64,000 nt of DNA from Pseudonocardia benzenivorans CB1190 (GCF_000196675.2 NC_015312.1:3596001-3660000); one strand, 5' to 3'; positions 1 to 10,254 are shown, numbered from the stretch's first letter. A program made the numbers and translations. The notes: generated by a model not told the origin, from the letters alone.

Positions 1-443
1 CGCGCCGACGTCGTGAGCTGGCGCGGGTCGGACCCGGTGCCCTGCTCGGTCATCGCGAACGCGCTGAGCAGCTCGCCGTCGAGCAGCGGGCGCATCCACC
101 GCTCGCGCTGCGCGGGCGTGCCGGCGACGGCGATCAGCTCGGCGTTTCCCGAGTCGGGGGCCTGGCAGCCGAAGACGAACGGGGCCAGCTCACTGGTCCC
201 CAGTACCTCGTGCAGCAGGCCGAGCTTGAGCTGCCCGTAACCCTGCCCGCCGAGCTCGGGATCGAGGTGCGCGGCCCACAGACCGTTGGCCTTGACCTGC
301 TCCTGCAGCGGCGCGGCGACGCGACGGAACCCTTCGTGGTCGAGGTCGAGCACCTCCAGCGGGTAGATCTCGTCACGGACGAACTCCCGGGCCCAGGTCA
401 GCTTCTCCTCGAAGCCGGGATCCGTGGCGAAGTCCCACGCCAT
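1..443 (-). CDS. Acyl-CoA dehydrogenase, N-terminal part (runs off the left edge)
   Basis: The first 147 codons of an FAD-dependent acyl-CoA dehydrogenase; the rest lies beyond base 1. The visible protein begins MAWDFATDPG and reads through an N-terminal helical domain (EKLTWAREFVRDEIYPLE) into GLWAAHLDPELGGQGYGQLK and FAMTEQGTGSD. The last two are the conserved ACAD segments that approach the flavin and substrate; FAMTEQGTGSD corresponds to the family's FAMTEPxxGSD motif. The ATG is preceded by an AGGAGA ribosome site. Chain-length preference cannot be told from this part. No downstream partner is visible, so the pathway is unknown. Confidence 0.9.
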   Translation of the reverse strand, partial: MAWDFATDPGFEEKLTWAREFVRDEIYPLEVLDLDHEGFRRVAAPLQEQVKANGLWAAHLDPELGGQGYGQLKLGLLHEVLGTSELAPFVFGCQAPDSGNAELIAVAGTPAQRERWMRPLLDGELLSAFAMTEQGTGSDPRQLTTSA

Positions 444-543
444 CGATGTCTCCTTCCGTCGCGGCGGAGCCGGGCGGCCCCGCGGCGACGGTAGGGACGC
501 GGCCGCGGCCGGGGCGACGGCCCGACCGGCGACCGGTTGGAGG

Positions 544-1656
544 TCACTCCAAGGACTCGGCCGCCGCGCGGCCGCCGCCCAGGGTGGCGACGAGCAGTGC
601 ACGCAGGTCGTCGGGCAGGGCGCGCTCCCGCGCCAGTGCCAGCTCGGCGCGCAGCTCGTCACGTTCCCGGCGCAGCGCGTCGCGCTCCGCGGCCACGTGC
701 ACGGACCCCTTCTGGGCGGCCCGCAGCTCGTCGAGCTCGCGGCGGGCCGCGTCGCGCTCGGCGCGCAGCCGGGCCGCGTCGGCCGCGGCGTCGGCGTACC
801 GCGCCGCGGCGTCGGCAACCGCGGCGGCGCGCGCGTCCCGCTCCCGGGCCAGCTCTGCGGCCGCCGCCGCCGCGCCCGCGGCCGCGGCGGCGGCCTCACC
901 GCGGGCGGCCGCGGCGGCGTCGCGCGCATCGTCGACCTGCGCGCGCAGCGCGTCGACCTCGGCCTGCCACTCCGCCGCCCGGCGCGTGGCGGCATCGCGT
1001 TCGGTCTCGGCCCGCTCGGCGCGGACGGCCGAGTCACGGGCCTGACGCTCGGCCTCGACACGGCCGTGCTCCGCTGCCGCCGCGGCGTCGTCGGCGGCGG
1101 CGCGTGCGGCCGTGGCCTCGTCGGCGCGCTGGCGCGCGGCGCCCAGCTCCTCCGTGGCCTCGATCGCCTGCCGCGCCGCCGCCGCCGCGCGGCCCACGGC
1201 GTCGGCGCGCTCCCGGTCGGCCTGTTCGGCGTGCTCGCGGCTGCGTCGCGCGGCCCGTTCGGCCTCCTCGCGGGCCTGCTCGGCGGCGGCCCGGGCCGCC
1301 GTTGCCGCGGCGGTCTCCCGGTTGGCGGTCTCGACGGCCGCGACGGCGTGTGCCTCGACCTCGTCGAGGCGGGTGCCGATCGCGGCCAGCGCCTCGGTCA
1401 GCGCCGTGACGGGTCCCTGGAGAGCGGCGACGTGCTCGCGGAGCCGGTCGGCGTCGAGCGCGAACCCCGCGCTCGGCGCGTCCAGGCCGAGTGCGCCGAG
1501 GGCCTCGCGTTCGGCCCGGGCCATCTGCGCACAGGTGCGGCCGCCCTCCCAGCGGGTGTCGCGACAGAAGGACCGGGGCCGTCCGCCCTGGGGCCCCGGG
1601 GGTGGCAGCTCCGCCCGGCATCGGCTGTACCCGCACCTGACCTGCTCGTCGATCAC
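544..1656 (-). CDS. Cysteine-cluster, Ala-rich coiled-coil protein of unknown function
   Basis: A 370-residue protein with a GTG start. Residues about 8-45 hold four cysteines (CGYSRCRAELPPPGP, then GGRPRSFCRDTRW and GRTCAQMARAE). Their arrangement resembles the small actinobacterial C-x-x-C...GRPRxFC...C zinc-finger type, so zinc and nucleic-acid binding is plausible but inferred. From about residue 90 to 350 the chain is almost purely Ala/Glu/Arg heptads and is predicted to be a long coiled coil, as in KfrA- or SMC-like DNA-organising proteins. There is no signal peptide or membrane segment. It is transcribed divergently from the tyrosine recombinase gene across a 148-bp repeat-bearing spacer, so the two may act together. 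I do not recognise the family. Confidence 0.75.
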   Translation of the reverse strand: MIDEQVRCGYSRCRAELPPPGPQGGRPRSFCRDTRWEGGRTCAQMARAEREALGALGLDAPSAGFALDADRLREHVAALQGPVTALTEALAAIGTRLDEVEAHAVAAVETANRETAAATAARAAAEQAREEAERAARRSREHAEQADRERADAVGRAAAAARQAIEATEELGAARQRADEATAARAAADDAAAAAEHGRVEAERQARDSAVRAERAETERDAATRRAAEWQAEVDALRAQVDDARDAAAAARGEAAAAAAGAAAAAAELARERDARAAAVADAAARYADAAADAARLRAERDAARRELDELRAAQKGSVHVAAERDALRRERDELRAELALARERALPDDLRALLVATLGGGRAAAESLE

Positions 1657-1804
1657 CGCCGGACCGTAACTGTTGGAGTTTCATAAACCACGTAACTGGT
1701 TCGGCGTTTCAAAACTGAATCTCTCCTGCCAACGAAACCATCGTTTCGTTGGCGCACCGGCGTGGCGCGACGATCCGGCCGCGTCGCCGGGCGAGGATCG
1801 ACCC
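1657..1804. promoter_or_regulatory. AT-rich divergent promoter/site region with iteron-like repeats
   Basis: This 148-bp spacer separates the coiled-coil gene from the recombinase and is much more AT-rich than its surroundings between 1666 and 1750. Two imperfect direct repeats lie 26 bp apart. Both have the form CGTAACTG, then 5-7 bases, then GTTTCATAAAC or GTTTCAAAAC (1665-1688 and 1691-1715). A perfect palindrome follows at 1729-1752. The layout could be a shared operator, or recombinase core and arm sites. Divergent promoters must also lie here. Confidence 0.6.
1729..1752. repeat. Perfect 10-bp inverted repeat with a 4-bp centre
   Basis: The arms CCAACGAAAC and GTTTCGTTGG flank the centre CATC. 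The symmetry is exact over 10 bp per arm. It sits about 50 bp before the recombinase start, as expected for an operator or a tyrosine-recombinase core site with two inverted binding arms. Confidence 0.75.
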
Positions 1805-3082
1805 GTGATCGACGACCCCCTGCTCGTGCTGGAAGCCGGCGCCGCGCCGGCACCCGGCCACGCACCCGCGACCGTCGAGACACCCGAGTGGCCCGGCGTC
1901 ACCGACCCCGACGTCCTGCGGGCGCAGCTGCTCGACTGGTTCGCGCAGTACGACAACGCGGGCACCCGGCGGACCTACGCCTACGCGTTGGGGCTGCCCG
2001 TCGCCTGGGTCGACGCGCTCGGCGGGGCCCACTCCCCCGACACGCGCGCGGCGCGCCCCCGACCACCCGCCGCCGCACCCGGCCCGTTGCACGCCCTGGC
2101 CTGGTTCCGGTGGTGCGCCACCCGCGACCTCGACCCCCGGGTCGCGACGTCCGCGCACGTCAAGGCGTGGTTGCACGCCCTGTCGGCGGCGGGCGCGGCG
2201 CGGCGCACCCGGCAGCGGATGCTCGCGACGTTGTCGGCGCTCTACGGCCACCTGGCCGAGACCGGCGCCGTTGCGGCGAACCCGGCGGCGATCGACCGCC
2301 GGCGGCTTGGCCTCGTCGTCAGCACTCGCGAGCCCTCACCGACGATCCGGCTCACCGCGCAACAGGTCCGCGCCCTCCTCGACGCGTCGGGGACGCTGCG
2401 GCACGGACCGGCGCTGCGGACGCTCTACGCGACGCGGGCCCGCGCGGTCGTCGCCCTGCTGACCCTCGGGCTGCGGATCTCCGAGCTCACCGGGCTGGAC
2501 CGCGACGATCTCCTCCGCACCGGCGGTGACCAGGTTCTGCGGGTGCACGGCAAGGGAGGCGTGCGGCGGGAGGTCTACATGACCGACCTCGCGCAGCAGG
2601 CACTGTCCGATTATCTGGCCGAACGCGACCGGCTCGGGTCGACCGCGACGCCGGCCCGCCGCGGGACCTCACGAGCCGTGGCCGAGCCCCTCATCGCCAC
2701 CCGCGACGGCCATCGCTGCTCACGCGTGGACCTGTACCGGCTGTTGCGCCGCATCGCCGCCGCGGCCGGCCCCGCACTCGCCGACGTCGCCGACCGGATC
2801 CACCCCCACGCCCTGCGGCACGCCTACGTGACGATCGCGCTCGAGCAGGACGCCCGCATCCAGCACGTGCGCGCCGACGTCGGGCACGCCTCGATCACGA
2901 CGACCGAGCACTACGACCGCGGTATGCGCACCCGCGACACGACGGCGGCGGACCTGGTCGCGGCCGCGATCGCCGCGGCGGACCCGCCGACCACGACGGG
3001 CGACCCGTCGTCAGCCGCGGCGGACCCGTCGGCCGCCGCGGGCGACCCGTCCCCGCCCGCGGGAGTCCGCGATCCGTCGTGA
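1805..3082 (+). CDS. Tyrosine-type site-specific recombinase/integrase
   Basis: A 425-residue member of the lambda-integrase/XerCD superfamily. The N-terminal half carries a SAM-like core-binding domain (LLDWFAQYDNAGTRRTYAYA, then a second helical stretch LATLSALYGHLAETG). The catalytic half has every active-site residue: Arg224 in TLGLRISELTG, Lys250 in HGKGGVRRE, His335 and Arg338 in HPHALRHAY, His361 in VGHAS and Tyr370 in EHYDRGM. The tail (about 390-425) is a low-complexity Ala/Asp/Pro/Ser run with repeated ADPS/GDPS units. I chose the GTG at 1805, which has GAGG 8 bp upstream. An in-frame ATG at 1673 would place the repeats and palindrome inside the gene. It is longer than XerC/XerD, and its target is unknown. 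Confidence 0.88.
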   Translation: MIDDPLLVLEAGAAPAPGHAPATVETPEWPGVTDPDVLRAQLLDWFAQYDNAGTRRTYAYALGLPVAWVDALGGAHSPDTRAARPRPPAAAPGPLHALAWFRWCATRDLDPRVATSAHVKAWLHALSAAGAARRTRQRMLATLSALYGHLAETGAVAANPAAIDRRRLGLVVSTREPSPTIRLTAQQVRALLDASGTLRHGPALRTLYATRARAVVALLTLGLRISELTGLDRDDLLRTGGDQVLRVHGKGGVRREVYMTDLAQQALSDYLAERDRLGSTATPARRGTSRAVAEPLIATRDGHRCSRVDLYRLLRRIAAAAGPALADVADRIHPHALRHAYVTIALEQDARIQHVRADVGHASITTTEHYDRGMRTRDTTAADLVAAAIAAADPPTTTGDPSSAAADPSAAAGDPSPPAGVRDPS

Positions 3083-3118
3083 GTGGCGATGGTCGCCATG
3101 GCGACCGTCGCCACTCAC
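3079..3118. repeat. Palindromic intergenic repeat, also a likely bidirectional terminator
   Basis: A near-perfect palindrome of 40 bases (outer arms GTGAGTGGCGA and TCGCCACTCAC; inner GGTCGCC/GGCGACC), with one mismatched pair. It overlaps the recombinase stop codon and lies between two convergent genes. A longer relative occurs at 31652-31706, also between convergent genes, and a half copy at 24771-24782. Confidence 0.75.
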
Positions 3119-3120
3119 AC

Positions 3121-4155
3121 TCACGGGCGGCGGCGCGGGCGCGGCACGCAGCAGTCGACGGCGCACGGCGCCCCGTTGACGGTGCAGCCCGCCCGCGCGA
3201 CGGTGCCCGATCCGCGGGGGGCGACGCCGGCGGTGTGCTCGGCCATGAGCTCGACGACCATGTCCGCGAAACGGGGGTCGGGCCCGGCCGTCGCCGCCCG
3301 GGCGAACGCGAGCCCGAGCCCGTGCGCGAGCTCGCGCAGCTCCTCGTCGAGGTCCCAGACGACCTCGACGTGGTCGGACACGAACCCGATGGGCGCCATG
3401 ACGACCGCCGGCACCCCGGCCGCGGCGAGCGCCTCGACCGTCGGCTCCGGCTCGGGCGTCAGCCACGGCACCTGCGGCGGCCCGGAGCGCGACTGCCAGA
3501 CGAGGTCGTACTCCTGCAGCCCCAGCTCGGCGGCGACGAGCCGCGCGGTCTCGGCGACCTGCCGGGAGTAGCGGTGGTGACCCTCGGCGGGTACGCCATC
3601 GGTCTCGTCGGCGGCGACAGGGATCGAGTGCGCGGTGAACACGACCCGGGCGGCGTCGCGGACCTCTGCGGGCAGCGACTCCCGGGCGGCGCGTACGGCG
3701 TCGGCGTTGGCGGCGACGAACGCCGGGTGGTCGTAGAAGTGCCGCAGCTTGACCAGCTCCGGCGCGCCGTCCCCGACCGCGGCGCGGGCTCGGGCGATGT
3801 CCTCGGTGTACTGCCGGCACGCCGAGTAGCCGCCGTAGGCGCTGGTGGCGAACACCAGTGCCCGCCGGACACCGTCGCGGGCCATCTCCGCGACGGTGTC
3901 CTCGACCATCGGGTGCCAGTTGCGGTTGCCGAAGTAGACCGGCACGTCCGTGCGCGCGCGCACGGCCTCGATCAGCTCACGGTTGCGCGCGTTGATCGGC
4001 GACACCCCGCCGAACGGCGTGTAGTGCTCCTCGACCTCGTCCAGCCGCTCGGGTGGCACGTTGCGCCCCCGCACGACGTTCTCGAGGAACGGGCGCACCT
4101 CGTCGAGACCCTCGGGGCCACCGAACGAGAGCACGAGCAGTGCATCGACCTCCAC
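3121..4155 (-). CDS. hemH: Ferrochelatase (coproporphyrin/protoporphyrin type)
   Basis: A 344-residue ferrochelatase that inserts Fe(II) into a porphyrin; in actinobacteria the usual substrate is coproporphyrin III. Recognisable segments are LLVLSFGGPEGLDEVRPFLE at the N-terminus, HYTPFGGVSPINA, the metal-site region VFTAHSIPVA with its conserved His, and APIGFVSDHVEVVWDLD. The C-terminus has a cysteine-rich tail (GCTVNGAPCAVDCCVPR), as expected for the actinobacterial forms that carry a [2Fe-2S] cluster. GTG start. It lies 7 bp after inhA and ends the fabG-inhA-hemH operon, the same order as in mycobacteria. Confidence 0.95.
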   Translation of the reverse strand: MEVDALLVLSFGGPEGLDEVRPFLENVVRGRNVPPERLDEVEEHYTPFGGVSPINARNRELIEAVRARTDVPVYFGNRNWHPMVEDTVAEMARDGVRRALVFATSAYGGYSACRQYTEDIARARAAVGDGAPELVKLRHFYDHPAFVAANADAVRAARESLPAEVRDAARVVFTAHSIPVAADETDGVPAEGHHRYSRQVAETARLVAAELGLQEYDLVWQSRSGPPQVPWLTPEPEPTVEALAAAGVPAVVMAPIGFVSDHVEVVWDLDEELRELAHGLGLAFARAATAGPDPRFADMVVELMAEHTAGVAPRGSGTVARAGCTVNGAPCAVDCCVPRPRRRP

Positions 4156-4162
4156 GCGCCCG

Positions 4163-4939
4163 TCACACCCCGATCGCGTGGAACCCGCCGTCCGCCCACA
4201 CCATCGAGCCGGTGGTGACGGGCAGCCAGTCGGACAACATGGCGCACACCGTCTTCGCGACCGGAACCGGGTCGTTCACGTCCCAGCCCAGCGGGGCCCG
4301 CCCGTCCCAGGCGTCCTCGAACGCCGCGAAACCCGGGATCGACTTCGCGGCCATCGTCCGGACCGGCCCGGCCGCGCACAGGTTGACGCGGATCCCCTTG
4401 GGGCCCAAGTCACGCGCCAGGTAGCGGGTCACCGACTCCAGCGTCGACTTGGCGACGCCCATCCAGTCGTAGGCCGGCCACGCCTGCCGGTTGTCGAAGT
4501 CCATCCCGACGACCGAGCTGCCCGGCCCGAGCAGCGGCAGCACCGCCGTCGCCAGCGACTTGAACGAGTACGCGCTGACCTGGATCGTCGTCGCGACGTC
4601 CTCCCACGGCGCGTTCATGAACGCACCCTCGCCCAGGCACGACGCCGGGGCGAAGCCGATGGAGTGCAGCACGCCGTCGAGGCCCGGCTCGTCACCGAGG
4701 TGCGGGCTGACGCGCTCGACCAGCGAGTCGAGTTGCGACTGGTCCGACACGTCGAGCTCGACGACGGGGGCGGCCTCGGGCAGCCGCTGCGCGATGCGCT
4801 CGACGAGCCGCATCCGGCCGAAGCCCGTCAGCACCACCTGGGCGCCCTGTTCCTGGGCGATCTTCGCCGCGTGGAACGCCAGCGAGGCGTCGGTGATCAC
4901 ACCGGTGACCAGCAGGCGCTTACCGTCGAGCAGTCCCAT
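4163..4939 (-). CDS. inhA: NADH-dependent enoyl-[acyl-carrier-protein] reductase, InhA type
   Basis: A 258-residue FabI/InhA-family SDR that reduces the trans-2-enoyl thioester in FAS-II elongation. The start MGLLDGKRLLVTGVITDAS has the family's modified nucleotide-binding loop. The catalytic pair is in YDWMGVAKSTLE (Tyr-x6-Lys), preceded by GMDFDNRQAWPAY as in mycobacterial InhA. SIGFAP and AAGPVRTMAAKSIPGF are also conserved. It lies 32 bp after fabG and 7 bp before hemH on the same strand. The organism therefore probably makes or elongates long, mycolic-type or ordinary FAS-II acyl chains; which one cannot be told here. Confidence 0.95.
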   Translation of the reverse strand: MGLLDGKRLLVTGVITDASLAFHAAKIAQEQGAQVVLTGFGRMRLVERIAQRLPEAAPVVELDVSDQSQLDSLVERVSPHLGDEPGLDGVLHSIGFAPASCLGEGAFMNAPWEDVATTIQVSAYSFKSLATAVLPLLGPGSSVVGMDFDNRQAWPAYDWMGVAKSTLESVTRYLARDLGPKGIRVNLCAAGPVRTMAAKSIPGFAAFEDAWDGRAPLGWDVNDPVPVAKTVCAMLSDWLPVTTGSMVWADGGFHAIGV

Positions 4940-4971
4940 GAGGACCCTTTCTGGGGAGGGAACAGGGAAGG

Positions 4972-6705
<1,734 letters not shown>

Positions 6706-6709
<4 letters not shown>

Positions 6710-7683
6710 CGGCCGCCTCCCGACCAGGTCCGCTTGCGCGCCAGCGCGAACCGCACGATGTCGGCGATCCAGTCGGAGTCGGTGCGCAGCGTCAGCCGGG
6801 CCGCGCCGCAGCGCCGCAGCGTCGTCGCGACCCGGTCGCGGTGCGCGCCGGCGGCGGCCGCGAACTCCCGGCGCAGCAGCGGGGTCACGTGGACCTCGCG
6901 CTGACGGCCGGTCTCGGGGTCGGCCAGCACGACCGTCCCGGCATCGGGCAGGTCGAGCTCGGCGGGGTCGAGCACCTCGACGGCCAGCAGGTCGTGCCGA
7001 GCCGAGAGCCCGCGCAACGCGCGCTCCCACGTCGGCTCGCCGAGGAAGTCCGAGACCACCACGGCCAGGCCGCGGCGGCGCGCCGGGCGGCGCAGCTGCT
7101 CCAGCGCCTCGGCGAGGTCGCCGCGCGTCCCCTCGGGAGCCCTGGGCACCTCCGCGACGCGACGGACGAGCCCCCGGGCGTGCGCCACGCCGCCGCGGGC
7201 GGGGACCCGCACGGTGTGCTCCCCCGTCGTGACGAGGGCACCGATGCGGTTGCCGCCACCGCGGGTGAGGTGCGCGACCGCCGCGACCGCGGCCACCGCG
7301 AGGTCGCGCTTCTCGCAGGCCGCGGTGCCCATGTCGAGGCTCGGGGACAGGTCCACCACGACCCACGTCTCCAGCTCGCGGTCGGCGACCGTCTCGCGGA
7401 TGTGCGGCTCGGTGGTCCGCGCGGTGACCGCCCAGTCCATCCGCCGCACGTCGTCGCCCGGCTGGTAGACCCGGGCCTCCCCCGGCTCGGTGCCCGGGCC
7501 GGGAACCAGCCCGAGGTGGTTGCCCTGCAACAGCCCGTCGAGGCGGCCCCGGACACTCAGCTCGAGCGTGCGCAGGGCGGCCTCCAGGCGGCCGTCGCGC
7601 AACGACGGCGGCGCCGTCGCCGGCCTGCGGGCCGCGGCACCGCGCGGGACCGGGGCCGGCGCGGCCGTGGCGTCACCGGTCAC
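6706..7683 (-). CDS. DUF58-domain protein (Rv1480-like)
   Basis: A 325-residue soluble protein with the DUF58 signature at about residues 55-95: EARVYQPGDDVRRMDWAVTA, then PHIRETVADRELETW. A VWA-like fold follows (VVVDLSPSLDMGTA). DUF58 proteins accompany MoxR AAA+ ATPases and VWA membrane proteins; their biochemical role is not established. GTG start, 9 bp after the moxR stop; the 3' end overlaps the VWA start by 4 bp. A Pro/Ala-rich, probably disordered N-terminus of about 25 residues precedes the conserved part. Confidence 0.88.
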
Positions 7684-7692
7684 GGCGGCCGC

Positions 7693-8781
7693 TCACCGGG
7701 CGGCACCCGCCGGGCTGAACTGCGGCCGGGCCGTGACCTGGGGCAACGGCACCGTCTGCAGGACGCGCGAGACGATGTGCTCGACCGGCACCTGGTCGGC
7801 CACCGCGTCGTAGGACAGCACGAGACGGTGCCGCAGCACGTCCGGCGCGACGTCCAGCACGTCCTGCGGGAGCACGTAGTCGCGGCCACGGACCAGGGCG
7901 AGCCCACGGGCCGCCGCGACGATCCCCAGCGTCGCGCGCGGGGACGCGCCGTAGGAGACCCACCCCGCGACGTCGGCGAGGCCGTGCTCGGCCGGCGTCC
8001 GGGTGGCGACGACCAGTCGCACCACGTAGTCGACCAGCGCGTGGTGCACGAACACCCGCGACGCGGTGCCCTGCAGCCGGGTCAGCACCGTGGGGTCGAT
8101 GATCTGCTCGGCGACGGGCGGCTCCGCGCCCATCCGGTAGACGATCTCGCGCTCCTCCTCGACGCCCGGGTAGTCGACGACGATCTTGAACAGGAAGCGG
8201 TCGCGCTGCGCCTCGGGCAGCGGGTAGACGCCCTCGTTCTCGATGGGGTTCTGCGTCGCCAGCACGAGGAAGGGGTCGGGCATCGGGAACGTGCGGCCGC
8301 CGATCGACACGTGCCGCTCGGCCATGACCTCCAGCATCGCCGACTGCACCTTGGCCGGCGCCCGGTTGATCTCGTCGGCCAGCACGAAGTTGGCGACGAC
8401 CGGGCCGAGCTCGACGTCGAACTCCTCGCGGCCCTGCCGGTAGATGCGGGTGCCGAGGATGTCGGCGGGCACGAGGTCGGGCGTGAACTGCAGGCGCGCG
8501 AACGAGCCGCCGACGACCTTCGCGACCGTCTCCACCGCCAGCGTCTTCGCGACGCCGGGCACCCCCTCGATGAGCAGGTGGCCCCTGGCCAGCAGCCCGA
8601 CCAGCATCCGCTCGACGAGCTGGTCCTGGCCGACGATGACGCGCTTGACCTCGAACACGACGCGCTCGAGCAGCTCGGCGTCGCGCGCGGGGGTCGGTGC
8701 GGCCCCGCCGGCCTGGGAGTCGGCCGGGGAGTCGGCCTGGGGCTCGGGACGGGAATCGGGCACGCTCACGCGTCCATCCAA
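7693..8781 (-). CDS. moxR: MoxR-family AAA+ ATPase
   Basis: A 362-residue AAA+ ATPase. Walker A is GVPGVAKTLAVE (about residue 70), Walker B FVLADEINRAP, sensor 1 FLVLATQNPIENEG, and the C-terminal lid contains YGASPRATLGI. It is MoxR1-like and probably remodels or inserts cofactors into client proteins together with DUF58 and VWA partners encoded next. The N-terminus is a disordered Asp/Pro-rich stretch. The start could be ATG 8781 or the in-frame GTG at 8769; the GTG has the better purine-rich upstream sequence. It lies 31 bp downstream of the NlpC/P60 gene, probably in the same transcript. Confidence 0.92.
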   Translation of the reverse strand: MDGRVSVPDSRPEPQADSPADSQAGGAAPTPARDAELLERVVFEVKRVIVGQDQLVERMLVGLLARGHLLIEGVPGVAKTLAVETVAKVVGGSFARLQFTPDLVPADILGTRIYRQGREEFDVELGPVVANFVLADEINRAPAKVQSAMLEVMAERHVSIGGRTFPMPDPFLVLATQNPIENEGVYPLPEAQRDRFLFKIVVDYPGVEEEREIVYRMGAEPPVAEQIIDPTVLTRLQGTASRVFVHHALVDYVVRLVVATRTPAEHGLADVAGWVSYGASPRATLGIVAAARGLALVRGRDYVLPQDVLDVAPDVLRHRLVLSYDAVADQVPVEHIVSRVLQTVPLPQVTARPQFSPAGAAR

Positions 8782-8812
8782 CCGGCCGAGCCGTATGACG
8801 CCGGTGAGCCGG

Positions 8813-10129
8813 TCAGAACATCCGGGCGACGGTCGGCAGCAGCCCGGCGTAGCGCACCGGGCTGATCCGCACCGACGAGCCGGAGTACGGCGCCTCGATC
8901 ATCTTGCCGTTCCCGATGTAGAGCGCGATGTGGTAAACGCGCCCGTTGCGGGCCCACGCCAGCATGTCGCCCGGCCGCATCTGCGAGAGGGGCACCTGCC
9001 GGCCCGCGGCGTGCTGGTTGCCGCTGTAGCGCGGCAGGTTGATCCCGACGCCCGCGAAGGCGTAGAGCATCAGCCCCGAGCAGTCGAAACCGACCTTCCG
9101 GTAGTCGCCGAACTGGTCGGCGACGCCGCCGTCGCGGATGCCCAGGCTCGGGCCGCGCGCCGTCCCGCCACCCCAGGCGTAGGTCACCCCGAGCTGCGAC
9201 ATGGCCCGGTCGATGACGGTCTGCACCTTCGCCGACGCGCTGCGCGGCACCGACGCGGGCGGTGCCTGCCCCGCCCTGGCCGCCGCGGCCCGTTGCTCGG
9301 CCGCCTGCCGGGCGGCTTCGGCCGCCGCCTGCTGGGCCTGCCAGTCGTCGAAACGCTGCCGCTGTGCCCGCAGCCCCGCGTCGGCGTTCTGGGCGGCGTC
9401 GAGCTGACGTTGCACCTCGGCCTGCTGGGCGCCGACCTGCTGGAGCTTCTGCGCCTGCGCCGCGGCCTGCTGCTGGGCGTCGGCCAGCGCCGCGTCGGCC
9501 GCCTGCTTGGCCCGGGCCGCCGCAGCGGCCCGGTCGTCGGCCTCCTGCTGGGCCTGCCGGGCGAGGGAGTCCGCGTTGGCCTTCTCGGCGCGCGCCTTCT
9601 GCAGCCCGTCGAGGGCGGCGGTCTGCTGCTGGGCGATGTAGTCGGTCAGCTGGGCGCGGTCGATGAAGTCCGCGGGCCCGCTCGACGACGTGAGCAGCCC
9701 GAGCGGGCCGAGGTCGAGGCCGCCCTGGTAGGTGTTGGCGACGAAGTCGTCGAGGCGGGCGCGGGCGGCGTCGATGGCCGAGCCCGCCGCCTGCGTCTCG
9801 GTGCGGGCCTGCTGCGCCTTCAGCGCGGCGTCGGCCGCGGCCTTCTGCGCGGCCGTGTAGGTGTCCTGCGCGGCGTTGGCCGACTCGTGCTGCTCGGCGA
9901 CCTGGATCTGCAGGTCGTCGGCCTGCGCCTGGAGCTCGTTGAGCCGGTCGGTCAGCCGGGCGACCTGCGCGGCCGTGCCCGACACCGTGTTGCGACTGTT
10001 CTGGAGGTCCTGGTCGCTGGGGTTCGGCGGCGGCGTCGGGGGCGGCGCGGCCAGCGCGGCCGGCGTGCCGCCCGCGAATGCGAGAGCAGCCGTCAGCACG
10101 ACCACGAGCACCGCGCGCCCGACCCGCAC
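8813..10129 (-). CDS. Secreted NlpC/P60 peptidoglycan endopeptidase (RipA-like)
   Basis: A 438-residue exported hydrolase. A signal peptide (VLVVVLTAALAFAGGTPAALA) is followed by a long Gln/Ala-rich coiled coil (about residues 40-300), which in RipA-type proteins restrains the enzyme. The C-terminal NlpC/P60 domain has the catalytic Cys in GFDCSGLMLYAF, the His in VYHIALYIGNG and the third polar position near MIEAPYSG. It should cleave D-iGlu-mDAP bonds during septation and cell separation. Its position before moxR matches Rv1477 (ripA); the mycobacterial tandem paralogue ripB is absent. Its promoter lies in the 267-bp spacer shared with the divergent gene at 10397. Confidence 0.9.
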   Translation of the reverse strand: MRVGRAVLVVVLTAALAFAGGTPAALAAPPPTPPPNPSDQDLQNSRNTVSGTAAQVARLTDRLNELQAQADDLQIQVAEQHESANAAQDTYTAAQKAAADAALKAQQARTETQAAGSAIDAARARLDDFVANTYQGGLDLGPLGLLTSSSGPADFIDRAQLTDYIAQQQTAALDGLQKARAEKANADSLARQAQQEADDRAAAAARAKQAADAALADAQQQAAAQAQKLQQVGAQQAEVQRQLDAAQNADAGLRAQRQRFDDWQAQQAAAEAARQAAEQRAAAARAGQAPPASVPRSASAKVQTVIDRAMSQLGVTYAWGGGTARGPSLGIRDGGVADQFGDYRKVGFDCSGLMLYAFAGVGINLPRYSGNQHAAGRQVPLSQMRPGDMLAWARNGRVYHIALYIGNGKMIEAPYSGSSVRISPVRYAGLLPTVARMF

Positions 10130-10254
10130 GACACGTCTCCCCTCCGGCCGCGATGATCACCCGGCGCGGCCGGGGTGACTGTGCCATTCGAGGGACGCGT
10201 TCCCAACCACCACACGCTCACCGTCAAGAACTTCCACCACATGGCGTAACGGTT

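Noticed and set aside
424..1686. 420-codon + strand frame opposite the coiled-coil gene
   Set aside because: Low-complexity Gly/Arg/Leu translation; the reverse strand has a coherent Cys-cluster plus heptad protein. The reverse call is preferred, though not certain.
1673..1804. Upstream extension of the recombinase to an ATG at 1673
   Set aside because: It would cover the AT-rich repeats and the palindrome, lacks a ribosome site, and the added residues look random.
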